From: Mycoplasma phocoenae
GTDB taxonomy: Bacteria > Bacillota_I > Bacilli_A > Mycoplasmatales > Metamycoplasmataceae
Assembly (NCBI RefSeq): GCF_012934855.1
Contig: NZ_CP051481.1
Coordinates: 124,001-188,000, forward strand
Length of the DNA stretch: 64,000 bases
Direction: 5' to 3'
Notes under the pieces: generated by a model
Database searches by the model: none
The model's input: the letters and a program-made list of their open reading frames with translations, nothing else
Told to the model about the DNA's origin: nothing
Shown: one piece after another, positions 10,553 to 21,040 of the stretch
Position numbering within the stretch: the first letter of the stretch is position 1
Layout of the letters: every line of letters begins with the position of its first letter
Position numbers and translations under genes: made by a program

Positions 10553-12518
10553 TTTTCACACTCACTATTGCTTGTATTAAATTATCTTCAAATATTTCTA
10601 AGCTTTCTCCGTCAGATATTGCGGCTGCGGCGGCAAAGTGTCCACCACCATTTAAAGCTTCTGCTATTATTTGAACATTTGTTTTGATTCCTCTAGCACT
10701 CATTTTGTATTTTTGAGTACCGGGTATTTTTGCGATTACAAAGGCGGCTTTTCTATCTTTGATTCTTAAAATTTCTTCTGCAGCTATTGCGACTACATCA
10801 CCTTCCGCTTCACCTTCGTATGTGGCTAAATAATATCCTTTTTTAATTTCTTTAATATTACTTAATATATCTTTTACTTTTTCATGAACTTTTTCATTCA
10901 TTTTTAATGTTTCAATACTTTTCGCTGCTGAAGCCCCTCATTCTTCAAGTAATGATACAGCATTGAAAGTTTTTGAAGTTGTGGTTTTTTCAAATTTATT
11001 AGTATCCATGAAAATACCATCTAATAACATTTGAGCAGCTTGCGCTGTTATATATTGACTAGTTTGGCTGAACACGGCTAACTCAGTAACTATTTCAGCA
11101 GTACTTGATGCGCCTGTATCAACATACATGTTAGTTGTTAAAATTTTCTCAGGTGTTTTAGATATTCTATGGTGATCTAAAACAAAAATGTTTTCTGGCA
11201 TTATGTTTAACAAGGCATTACTATTTTCAATTCTATGCAGTTCTGCTGTATCAACAATAATTACCATAGTGTTTTCACCATTCATTTTTGTAGCGTGAGC
11301 AGGAGTTATAAATAAATCCAATTCACTTTTTAAATATTTATTGATTGTAGCTTGCGCGGTTTGATCAAATGTTTTGTTTTGGATGTATGCTTTTTTATTA
11401 TGTGCTCTTGCAATTTTCAGCATTGCATAAGCTGCTCCAATAGCATCTAAATCAGCTGTTTTGTGACCATATATAATAACGTTCTTGATTTTTGATGATT
11501 TTAATTTTTCTAAAATTGATTTAGCAATAAAAGATATTTTTGTTCTATTCATGTTCAATGCTATTTCAGTCTTAGAACCAAAGTAAGAAGGTTTATTGTT
11601 TTTGTCCAATACAGTAATTTGGTCACCCCCACGAGATTGCGATTGAATCAAGGCATTTTTAGCTAAATTGGTTAAATGATCTAATTTATTCGAATCATAT
11701 GCAAAACCAACTGATACAGGTATTCTCAATTGTTTATCTCTCAATTCATTACACAAAATATTCGTAAAGAATTTAAAATCACTAGCAACAAACTTATCTA
11801 ACGTTTGTTTATTAGTGGTTAAAAAGAATCTATTGTTAAAATAACGACGATAAACAAAATCATAATTCTTAGTTAAATCATCTAACACATTAACTACAGA
11901 GTTATATATTTTGAATATTTCTTCTTCGGTATACATTGATTGATATAAACCCATGGAATCAATGTCCAATTCTCCGAATACTATTTTTTCTTTTTCATAC
12001 TGAATGTAAATTTGTTTAGCTTTTGTTATATCCCTAATGAGTAAAAGATTTTTTTCAGTATTGAAATTTATTTCGTAATAATAATCATTGTGTGTAAATT
12101 CAAAATTATTTACATCGATCAATGATTGACTAATACCGAAGTACTCTTTTACGTGTTTATTGATTATTTTGTTTCCAAACCTTTCTTTAATAAAGTCGGA
12201 TACTCAAATCATTTTCATCCTGTCACTGAAAATAATAACACCAACTCCTGATTTTGATATTTCGTTTTCAGCTTGGAAGTTAAGTGTGTTTTTAATAACT
12301 ATATTGTTTTTAATATTTTTGTAAACGATAGAAAACAATATAATCATTCCTACTACAATTACTCCCGTTGTTATAGATAAACCTATTACCGCAACCAACT
12401 TATGAGTATTCATTAATTCAATAAAAACAATTGAAGTTATAACTGGAATTATAAATAAGCACAATATTGAAATTACAGTAATTATTGTATTAAAATTTTT
12501 CTTTGTTCACTGTTTCAT
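10533..12518 (-). CDS. gdpP: GdpP-type c-di-AMP phosphodiesterase (DHH family)
   Basis: Hydrolyses the second messenger c-di-AMP; membrane-anchored. The 661-residue protein has two N-terminal transmembrane helices, a PAS-like region and a degenerate GGDEF domain (RIPVSVGFAYDS, SQSRGGDQITVL). The DHH catalytic domain follows (IYGHKTADLDAIGAAYAM, VIIVDTAE, VLDHHRIS) and then a DHHA1 domain ending in GGGHFAAAAAI. All catalytic Asp/His motifs are present. TATAAT lies 9 bases upstream of the ATG on the minus strand, leaving almost no 5' leader. It is the first gene of the gdpP-rplI-dnaB operon. Confidence 0.92.
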
Positions 12519-12569
12519 ATTGTATATATTATACAATAATATTTACACCCCAAAATTAAGAGATATAAA

Positions 12570-12609
12570 AAAAGCATAAACATGGTCAAGTATGTTTTTG
12601 CTTTTATTT
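12570..12609 (-). terminator. Terminator after the rpsF-ssb-rpsR-engB operon
   Basis: AAAAGCA..AAACAT pairs with ATGTTT..TGCTTTT, giving an AT-rich hairpin flanked by T runs, between the engB stop and the gdpP promoter. Confidence 0.65.
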
Positions 12610-12621
12610 GGTAATTGTAAT

Positions 12622-13173
12622 TTAAAATTCAAAATTTTCTTGAATTTTATTTAAACCTTTTTTGGTTTTTGCGCTTACATAATAAACATCAATACCTGAA
12701 TATAAGTTTTTCATATCTGTACGAGCTTTATGTAACGCCGATTGGTTGGATTTATCTATTTTTGTGACTATAATATTCACTTTCAATCCAAGTGTGAAAC
12801 ACAAATCTATCATTTCTGAATCAATTGGTGTTACACCATGTCGTGAATCAATAAGAACAAAAATTGATTTTAGTTGTACTCTATTTTGTAAATAGTTAGC
12901 AATCATTTCACTTATCTGCTCTTGTTCTTTATTGGACATCTTGGCATATCCATATCCTGGTAAATCGACAATTATTTTATTATTTGGTGTTTCAAAATAA
13001 TTAATTAATCTTGTTCTACCTGGAGTAGATGATACCTTAGCAATACTTCTGTTTGCCAACGAGTTTAAAAGCGATGATTTTCCAACGTTTGAACGACCTC
13101 AGAATGCAAATTCTTCTTTATCACTATCCAATCAAGAATCAATTTTATCTGCACTTTTTATAAAAGTTCACAT
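12622..13173 (-). CDS. engB: Ribosome biogenesis GTPase EngB/YsxC
   Basis: Essential GTPase for large-subunit assembly. The 183-residue protein has G1 GRSNVGKS (residues 26-33), G3 DLPGYG, G4 TKID and G5 VSAKTKKG. Length matches the family. It begins 26 bases after rpsR in the same orientation and is the last gene of the rpsF operon. Confidence 0.93.
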
Positions 13174-13198
13174 TTCTTATCTTTTCATAAGTAGGCAA

Positions 13199-13450
13199 TT
13201 ATTTGCTTACTTTTGTGTTTCCAATAAATGGTAAAATAGCAACAATTCTTGCTCTTTTAATAGCAGTTGTTAGCCCTCTTTGGTGACGTGCACATGTTCC
13301 TGTGATACGTGATGAAAGAATTTTACCGTGTTGGTTAACAAAATTTTGTAGAGTTTCTTGGTCTTTGTAATCAATGTATTGTTGATTGTTTAAACAGAAT
13401 TGACATGGACGACGACGTACGAATGGTTTTTTGGCTACTGTTCTGGCCAT
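13199..13450 (-). CDS. rpsR: Ribosomal protein bS18
   Basis: 83 residues with the bS18 core ([31 protein letters not shown]) and an N-terminal CQFC pair, suggesting a zinc-binding form. It forms a heterodimer with bS6 on the small subunit. Preceded by ssb in the conserved rpsF-ssb-rpsR order. Confidence 0.96.
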   Translation of the reverse strand: MARTVAKKPFVRRRPCQFCLNNQQYIDYKDQETLQNFVNQHGKILSSRITGTCARHQRGLTTAIKRARIVAILPFIGNTKVSK

Positions 13451-13459
13451 AATATCTCC

Positions 13460-13945
13460 TTAAAGTTCATCCACACCATCGAATAATTCTTTTCAGTCAT
13501 CTAAGACTGTTTCGTTTACTGAATTATTTGATTGTTTGTGCGGTAATGTTTGTTCTGAGTTTGAATTAATATTTGGAATATCAAATGTTTTACCATCTGA
13601 TTGGTCTCTTTTTTGTCTACGCATTTCTGCGGTTTGTCTATTTTCAAGCGATTCAATGTTGTCTACATGGATTGTGTAGTTTACATATGTTTGCCCGTTT
13701 GCAACCGATCTTGAAGATTGGAATTCACCTTCAACAGCTACAAGTGCTCCTTTATCCAAAAATTTATTGATAAATGAAGCATTGTTTCTTCACGCTATAC
13801 ATGGCACGAAGTCAACAACTGATTCTGTACCGGCTGATTGACGTCTTTGAATAGCGAGAGTAAAACGTGAATACTCTACTCCTGAAGATGTTGTTTTTCC
13901 AATTGGATCCGCTGATAAACGACCTATTCCTACAAATTTATTCAT
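13460..13945 (-). CDS. ssb: Single-stranded DNA-binding protein
   Basis: 161 residues. The OB-fold is recognisable from MNKFVGIGRLSADP, RFTLAIQR, VDFVPCMAWRNNASFI and GALVAVEGEF. A Gln/Asn-rich linker leads to an acidic C-terminus (DDWKELFDGVDEL). The usual DDDIPF tip is replaced by a related acidic-hydrophobic tail. It lies between rpsF and rpsR, the standard position. Confidence 0.94.
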
Positions 13946-13966
13946 TATAACTCCTTACGACTTTAA

Positions 13967-14386
13967 TTATTCTTCTGATTTTGAAGAATTTTTGTCTTCG
14001 TTTTTAACACGTCTGTCATCTGTTTTTTTGAAACTTCTTCTTGCGCCTTGTTCTGATGAACGTGGTGCAAATTTTGGTTTTCTAACTCTATTTTGTTTTG
14101 GTTTTCTTTGTAAAGCTTTTTCTGAATCTAAGTTTATAACTAGTGTTCTTAAAATTTCTTTATCTAATAATGCTTTACGACCGAATTCTTTAATTTCTTC
14201 GGCTTTAGCTTCAATATTTAACACGAAATATTGTGCTGTATTTACTTTTTTAATTGCATATGCTAATTGTGTTCTTTCTAATTTTTTCAATTCACCTTTT
14301 GAACTGAAAATTTCTGAGATAAATGAATTAACTTTATCTTCTGTAGTAGTTGATTGAACGATTAGCATAATTTCATATTTATGCAT
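13967..14386 (-). CDS. rpsF: Ribosomal protein bS6
   Basis: 139 residues. The bS6 fold covers the first ~95 residues (MHKYEIMLIVQSTTTEDKV, TQLAYAIKKVNTAQYFVLNI). A basic and then mixed-charge extension of about 40 residues follows (RVRKPKFAPRSSEQGARR), longer than the bacterial norm but common in mycoplasmas. It heads the rpsF-ssb-rpsR-engB operon and is preceded by a leader with hairpins. Confidence 0.94.
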   Translation of the reverse strand: MHKYEIMLIVQSTTTEDKVNSFISEIFSSKGELKKLERTQLAYAIKKVNTAQYFVLNIEAKAEEIKEFGRKALLDKEILRTLVINLDSEKALQRKPKQNRVRKPKFAPRSSEQGARRSFKKTDDRRVKNEDKNSSKSEE

Positions 14387-14405
14387 AATGTCTCCTTCTG
14401 GACTT

Positions 14406-14486
14406 TTGGGCCGATGGCCAAGGAGTTCCTACCTCGTTATTTTAAATAACGTTGGAATTATATACTAAATACTCGTTTTTAAACAA
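14406..14486 (-). promoter_or_regulatory. rpsF promoter and structured leader, possible S6:S18 autoregulatory element
   Basis: On the minus strand TTGTTT (14486-14481), 18 bases, then TATAAT (14462-14457) form a good sigma-70-type promoter. The transcript would begin near 14450. It contains an AT-rich hairpin (14451-14435) and a GC-rich TTGGCC-ATC-GGCCCAA hairpin (14421-14406) just before the Shine-Dalgarno. bS6:bS18-binding leaders are known upstream of rpsF in many bacteria; I did not verify the consensus bulge, so the autoregulatory role is inference. Confidence 0.45.
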
Positions 14487-14520
14487 GATCGAATAAAAAA
14501 GCCATAAATTAGCATTTTTA

Positions 14521-14557
14521 AATATAAAAAAATGCCTTTTCTTTACAAAAGAGGCAT
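14521..14557 (-). terminator. Terminator overlapping the end of the purine permease gene
   Basis: AATGCC..CTTTT pairs with AAAAG..GGCATT, followed on the minus strand by a T run. The stop codon lies in the loop. Confidence 0.8.
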
Positions 14558-15931
14558 TACGATAAAGTAAATTACAAATACTACAGATAATATATACATC
14601 ATTGGATGTACTTTTTTGTATCTTCCTCTCACAATTTCCATTAATGAGTAAACAATAAATGACATTGCAATTCCGTTTGAAATCGAAAACGTTAGTAACA
14701 TCATAATTATTGTTGTGAATGAAGCCGCTAGAATAGTAGGGTTCTTGTAATCTAAATATTTTAATTGAGTTGTCATCATTATACCGACTGTGAATAAAAC
14801 CATTGTGGTAACAGCGGGCGCTGAGAAGACGCTGAATATTGGAAATAAAGCAATCGATAACCCGAATAATAATCCAACCACAATTGCGCTCAATCCTGTT
14901 TTTCCACCAAATTTAATTCCGGCTGTTGATTCGATATATACAGTAACCGCTGATGTTCCTAAAACCGCTCCTGATACAGTTGATATTGAATCCATTACTA
15001 GACCTTTTCTAGCTCCGATAATTTCTCCGTTTTCATCTTTTTCTAATGAATCTGTCAGTCCCATGAAGGTACCAATAGAGTCAAACATATCAACAAACAC
15101 CAATGTAACTATTGATGCGATAAGGCTTAATTTTCAGAATGATTTAGTAAACATGGCACTTACACCTTGACCAAACACATCAGCAAACTCACCTAATTTA
15201 GAATAATTAAATTCTCTAAATTTTGGTAAACCTTCAATAAATTTTTCAGTAACACCGTAATATATATAATTAATTACAGTACCTAAAACAGCTATTGAAA
15301 TTATTGAAATAATAAAGTTGAATTTAACGTTTCGAGCAAAAAGAATTAATGAAAGTAATATACCCACAATGGCTAATATTACTGCAGGGTTTGTAAAATC
15401 ACCTAGGGCTACCAATGTATTGGGATCACTAACAATTATTTTAGCTTCTTTTAAACCGATGAACGCCACAAAAAATCCAATACCAGCACCGATTGCTAAT
15501 TTTAAATCTTTGGGTATAGCCTTAATAATAATTTTTCTCAAGGGAGTTAATGATATTAATAAAAAGACAAGTCCAGCAAATAATGATACTCCCAAAGCCT
15601 CTTGTCATCTAAATTCTAATGACTTAACCAATGTATAAGTAAAGAAAGCATTTATACCCATTCCGGGTGCAAGCCCGATGGGTAAATTAGCAAATAACCC
15701 CATTAAAATAGAACCAATAAAAGCGGATATAGCTGTCGCTAAAAACGCCCCACCATATGGCATTGATGATTCAGCTAGTATTGAAGGGTTTACAAATAAA
15801 ATATAACACATCGCCAAAAACGAAACTACCCCCGAAAGAATTTCTACTTTTATTCTTGTATTACGCTCTTTTATTTTAAAAAACTTTTCAATAGCATCGA
15901 TTGTCTTAGTTTTGAAATTGGTTTTTTTCAC
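14543..15931 (-). CDS. NCS2 family (AzgA/PbuG-like) purine permease
   Basis: A 462-residue membrane protein with about twelve hydrophobic segments. Near the N-terminus it has MCYILFVNPSILAESSMPYG and GLFANLPIGLAPGMGINAFF, which are diagnostic for the AzgA-type hypoxanthine/guanine/adenine permeases. MVFVDMFDSIGTFMGLTD matches the second conserved motif. Mycoplasmas cannot make purines de novo, so uptake is expected. No purine riboswitch is visible in the region upstream (15932-16042). Confidence 0.9.
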
Positions 15932-16042
15932 TTTGTCTCTCCGGTTTTTTTCGTTATTTTGTTTTGCTAAAAATTACTGATAGACAGTATTTTTTTATTT
16001 TATTAAGAACAACATCATTATAACAACATAGTGGTTTTTTAA

Positions 16043-16070
16043 TGAAAAAAATACAACATTTTTTGTTGTA
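16043..16070 (-). terminator. Terminator of eno
   Basis: TACAACA / TGTTGTA stem followed by a T run on the minus strand, immediately after the eno stop. Confidence 0.8.
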
Positions 16071-16096
16071 CTTCTTTTTTATATAAAAATGAGCAA

Positions 16097-17458
16097 TTAT
16101 CTGTTTAAATTGAAAAATGTGTTTTCACCATCGAATTTTGCAACATCACCTAATTCTTCTTCGATAACTAATAATCTGTTGTATTTGGCAATTCTATCAG
16201 TTCTTGACACAGATCCAGTTTTGATTTGTCCAGTATTAAATGCAACAGCTAAATCAGCAAGTGTTGTATCTTCAGTTTCACCTGAACGGTGGCTTACGAC
16301 TGCTGTCATGTTTGCTTTATTAGCCATTTCGATTGCATCAATAGTTTCTGAAAGTGTACCAATTTGATTCATTTTAATTAAAGCAGCATTAATTGATTTA
16401 TTTTCAATCGCTTTTTTAATAAATGTTGGATTGGTAACAATTAAATCATCTCCAACGATTTGAACTTTATGTCCATATCTTGCGGTCATTTTTTCAAACC
16501 CTTCTCAATCTGATTCGGCGTGAGAATCTTCAATTGAAATAATTGGATAAGTTTCAATTAATTTTCCATAGTATTCCACTAATTCATCGCTAGTGAATGA
16601 AGATTGAAGTTGGAAGTTTTCAAATCCTTCCATTTTATCTTCAACGGCTTTTTCAAATTTTTTGAATGTGTATTTTTGAGTTTTTTCATCATACAATTCA
16701 CTTGCAGCAGCATCCAAGGCAATAGCAATAGCCCCTTCACCTGATGTTGCAGGATTATATCCAGCTTCAGTAATAGCTTCTACTAAAAAATTTAACACTT
16801 CTTCATGTGTGTGTAAATTAGGTGCAAACCCACCTTCATCACCCACGGTTGCATTTTGTTTTGCCGCTTTTAATAATTTTGCTAAAGTGTGAAATACATG
16901 ATTAGCCATCATTAAAGCTTCTCTAAATGATTTTGCTCCAACAGGCATAATCATAAATTCTTGGAAATCTATTGTGTTTGAAGCGTGTTCCCCACCATTG
17001 ATCACGTTCAACATAGGTAAAGGTAATTTAATAGCATTTGTACCACCGATGTAACGATATAACGGCAATTCAAGATCCATAGCAGCAGCTCTTGCCACAG
17101 CTAAAGAAACACCTAATGTTGCGTTGGCTCCTAAATATGATTTAAATTCTGTACCATCTAGTTCAATCATTATTTGATCAATTTTTCTTTGTTGGGTAAC
17201 ATCCATTCCAATAATTTCTGGGGCAATTATGTTGTTGACATTATCAACAGCAGACATTACACCTTTTCCACCAAATCAATTTTTTTCGTACTGTGTTCCT
17301 TTATCTCTTAATTCCAACGCTTCTCTCGAACCAGTTGAAGCTCCTGAAGGAACTTTGGCTGTGGCTTTAGAATATTCTGTTCAAACTTCGACTTCTATTG
17401 TAGGGTTTCCTCTACTATCCAGAATTTCACGCGCTTTTATATTTGTAATCTTAGACAT
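16097..17458 (-). CDS. eno: Enolase
   Basis: Glycolytic 2-phosphoglycerate dehydratase, 453 residues. Motifs include [17 protein letters not shown] at the start, [27 protein letters not shown], the metal-binding [11 protein letters not shown] with Trp from TGA, and a C-terminal [18 protein letters not shown]. The start is set by GAAAGGAAA upstream. Slightly longer than the usual 430, mostly through internal loops. Confidence 0.96.
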
Positions 17459-17531
17459 TTTGTTTCCTTTCTCGACAAGTCATAAATATTATTTATAATT
17501 ATAATGCTTAAAAAGGAATGAGATTAATTTT

Positions 17532-17930
17532 ATGAAATATACAGAAGAAGAAATTTTAGAAGTTTATAATTCATATTCCAAAAAAAGTTTAAATGTGTTT
17601 ATGTTACTCACACCTTTAAAACTTTTGGGAATCCCAGATTTTTATTTAGGGAAAATATGAAGAGGTTGTTTATTATTAATAAGCACGTTAATAATTTTTG
17701 TAGGTTTCATAGTTTCTTATTTAAGAGTAAACGAAAACAACCACACATTATTTTTGGTGTTTATCATTTTAGTAGTACTAGACATAACAGTTTGCATGAT
17801 GTGAGGTACAGTGGAATTATTCAGGGCGTGAATTGAAAAATTAAAAGATAAAGATGGTAAAAAGTTACTAAAAATGAGTGATAAAAAATTATTAGAACAA
17901 TACTTACAATCAATAAGGGAGAATAAATAA
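17532..17930 (+). CDS. Small TM2-domain membrane protein
   Basis: 132 residues. An N-terminal soluble stretch precedes a TM2-type hairpin (LLTPLKLLGIPDFYLGK, where the DFYLGK turn is typical) and further hydrophobic helices, then a charged C-terminal coil (KLKDKDGKKLLKMSDKK). TM2-domain proteins have no established bacterial role. The stop overlaps the next start (TAATG), so both genes are coupled. Confidence 0.7.
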
Positions 17931-18640
17931 TGGCACAAACTAAAGAACAATTAGCTAAAGAATGAGAAGAATTTTTGACAAATTTAATTAAAATAAAAGA
18001 AACAGATCCAGCTTTGGCTTTATATACACTAAAACATGAAAAACGTTTCACAATGACTGAAGTAAGTCCTATTGTGCGTGAAACAGAACAAGCGTTTTTA
18101 ATTGAAACATTATCAGATAATACAGATTATCCTACAGCGTTAACAGCAGAACAATTAATCAATGAAATTAAAACAGATTTAGTTGATTATTACTTCATGA
18201 TAATGTATATGAAATTAAAAAATAAAGACATTACCAAACATGCTGCTGATTTTCAATGATTCTTTGAACAAAAAGAAGGAATGCATCAAGAAATATTAAC
18301 ACTTATATGAAATTTATTACATGAAAAAACAATTGATTATGAGTACAAATTTAAAGATATAAGATTGAATCCTTCTAAATTATCAAACATAAATAGCAAC
18401 AAAGAATTTTTTAAAATTAAAGAAACTTTAAACTCAATGTACGAAAAAAATCCTTCAGAAGGAAAAGTTGCAATACAAGTGTTTGCTAAATTCGCTAACA
18501 TGTATTGATTGGATATAATCCAAGAAAACAAATTAATGAGTGCGGATATGATTATTAACGTAACAAATGTTTTATTGGGCAATAAAGATAAAACATCATT
18601 AAACGCCGAAGAAACAACTCTATATAATTTCTTCATTTAA
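17930..18640 (+). CDS. Unknown protein, cotranscribed with the TM2 protein
   Basis: A 236-residue, mainly helical, soluble-looking protein with no motif I recognise. It is acidic at the N-terminus (KEQLAKEWEEFLTNL) and has no signal peptide or membrane segment. The one-base overlap with the TM2 gene suggests a joint function. A terminator follows directly. Probably a lineage-specific conserved hypothetical. Confidence 0.75.
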
Positions 18641-18647
18641 TAAGAAC

Positions 18648-18670
18648 AGTGCTATTTAGCACTTTTTTTA
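18648..18670 (+). terminator. Terminator after the TM2 operon
   Basis: AGTGCT / AGCACT stem followed by eight T. Confidence 0.85.
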
Positions 18671-18777
18671 TGCAAATATATTTAATTACTTTAAAAAAGT
18701 AATAAAAAATAATTTATAATTCTAATGTTTAATCAATTCTTAATTTTATTAAGTATTGACATAAGATAGGAGACATA

Positions 18778-20115
18778 ATGCTAAAAAGAACATTAAACAA
18801 AGAAACATCAGAATTAACTATCACAGTTAATGTTGATAAACAAGCTTGATTAGATGCTCAAGCAAAAGCTAAAAAAGATTTAATTGCAAATCTACAAATC
18901 CCAGGATTCAGAAAAGGTAAAGTTCCAGCTGACAAAGCTGCAAAACACATTAGCGCTGCTCAAGTTATGGGTAAAGCTATTACTCCAATGTTAGATGAAT
19001 CAATTAAAAAAGCTGTTGAATTATTAACAGATGAAGACATTATTTTAGACAGCCCAACATACCAACTACCAGTTTGCTCAACAGAAGAACTTGTTATTGA
19101 ATTTATTTACCCAATGGTTCCAGAAGTTGACATCATTGATTACAAAAAATTAGGTGTAAAAATACCAGCTGTTAAAGTAGAAAAAGAAGATGTTGAAAAA
19201 TCATTAGAAGCTTTATTACAAGCACACGCTTTATTAATGGATACAGATGAATTAATCCAAGATAAAGACCACGTTAACTTTGACTTCAAAGGATTTTTAG
19301 AAGGACAACCATTTGATGGTGGAGAAGCTGAAGGATTCGATTTAGTTATAGGATCAAATTCATTCATTCCTGGATTTGAAGAATCAATGAAATCATTTAA
19401 AAAAGGTGACCAAGGAGAGTTTAACATTACTTTCCCTGAAACATACCACATGGAGTTCTTAAAAGGTAAAGAAACAACATTTAAAATTAAAGTTAATAAC
19501 GTTAAACGTCCTCAATTACCAAAATTAGATGACGAATTTGCAAAAGAAGCTGGAATCGAAAATGTTTCAAACGTTAAAGAGTTAAAAGATTATATGAAAG
19601 ATCTTGCAACTCGTGAAAAAAACGAAGCTGCTAAAAATACTTTTGCTCAAGAAGCTATCCAAAAAATAGTTGAAGGTTCAAAATACCCATTACCTGAATC
19701 AATCATTGCTAAAGAAACAAATCAAAACTTCAAAAGATTTGAAGAACAAATCAAAAACGAAGGAATGAGCTTTGAACAATTCTTAGACGCTACAAAACAA
19801 AACAAAAAAACAATTTACGACAACATTAGAAATCAAGCAATTCAAAACTTGAAAATTTCATTCACATACACAGAATTAGCAAAACGCGAACAAATCAAAG
19901 TTGAAGATAAAGATTACGAAAAAGAATACGAAAGATTATCAAAACTATACGGAATGTCAGCAGAAGAAGTTGCTAAATACATTACAAAAGAACAAATTCA
20001 AATTCCTTTAATTAACTCAAAAATTATTGCTTCATTAGCAAAATACAACGACCCTAAAGGATACGAATTACACTACGCTTCATTATTAGAAGATAAAAAA
20101 GAAACTAAAAAATAA
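18778..20115 (+). CDS. tig: Trigger factor
   Basis: Ribosome-associated chaperone with peptidyl-prolyl isomerase activity, 445 residues. The N-terminal ribosome-binding domain carries the signature IPGFRKGKVP. The FKBP-like domain includes HVNFDFKGFLEGQPFDGG and GSNSFIPGFEESM, and the C-terminal helical arms follow. The start at 18778 has GATAGGAGA upstream and captures the complete N-terminal domain. Confidence 0.95.
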
Positions 20116-20120
20116 TTAAC

Positions 20121-20148
20121 AAAAAAACAACCCGCCGGTTGTTTTTTT
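20121..20148. terminator. Bidirectional terminator between tig and tmcAL
   Basis: ACAACC-CGCC-GGTTGT stem with A and T runs on either side; the two genes converge here. Confidence 0.85.
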
Positions 20149-21040
20149 ATCGCTTGTTTAAATAAATGGAAAGAAGAGTTCTTTGTATTCTGTTTTTTGT
20201 ATATCTTCTGCTTGTGCATTTATCGATAAATTCTTCCATCGTGTCTGACTCGGTGTGTTTTTTAAAAAGATTCTCCATACCTTCAGAAACCATGTGTATT
20301 TGCGCAAGTTCAGATGCTTCCGTGTTTAAAATAATATTTTTTAATTCGTGCCAATGATTTTTTAAAGAATCCGGCGCTGTGACAAATTGCACAGGTGAAT
20401 ACATGGAAATATCTTCATTGTTTTCAATCATTTTTCTTAACTTAGTTGCACTTGCGAATTTTTCAATTACTTCTTCGCTGTGAAACGGTAGAGTTCTTTT
20501 TAAACAAAAAGGTTGAATGTCGTAATTGTTGAACACAATTTGTTTAACATATTCAAATCCCAATATGTCGTTAGGTTGAGAAAAATCAGATCCTATTAAT
20601 TCTTTAAGTGCTTCAGCTGAAGATTTTACAAATGAAAAACCTTGTTTTAATCATTTTTTTACTATTTTATTGTACTCATCTAAATTGTTTTTTATTGCTG
20701 TGGCTGCTTGAATAAATAAATTTATGTTGTCTGTTTCAGATCCAAAAAAGATTTTATCAATTTGGTTTTGATGTATCAATTCAATGGCTTCTTGAGCAAA
20801 AATATGCGCGGCTTGTGTAGAAGCGTGTAACGACATTTTAATAACGGCATCAGCGCCATATTGTAGGGCAAACTGTTTTCGACTTTCAAAACTCATTGTA
20901 TTGAAATCACCCCTTTGAGTAAAATCATCAGTCAGTATTATATATATTTTTTCGTTAGGAAATTTTTGTTTAGCTTGTTCTAATTGATAAATGTGACCAT
21001 TGTGAAATGGATTATATTCCGCAACAATAGCTACTGACAT
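20147..21040 (-). CDS. tmcAL: TmcAL (YlbM/DUF795) tRNA(Met) cytidine acetate ligase, short form
   Basis: Predicted to install N4-acetylcytidine at the wobble base of elongator tRNA-Met. The N-terminus IVAEYNPFHNGH has the HxGH nucleotidyltransferase motif (H13, H16), and IILTDDFTQRGDF and FGSETDNINLF are characteristic of the family. At 297 residues it is clearly shorter than the roughly 400-residue Bacillus protein, with the reduction in the C-terminal part. It starts directly after the stop of the PTS-like gene. Confidence 0.82.

Noticed and set aside
15932-16042. Purine riboswitch before the purine permease
   Set aside because: No three-way junction core or conserved loop sequences; only AT-rich DNA.
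19140-19451. Antisense open frame inside tig, and similar shadows in other genes
   Set aside because: Coding pattern and conserved motifs belong to the sense gene; no start signals on the other strand.
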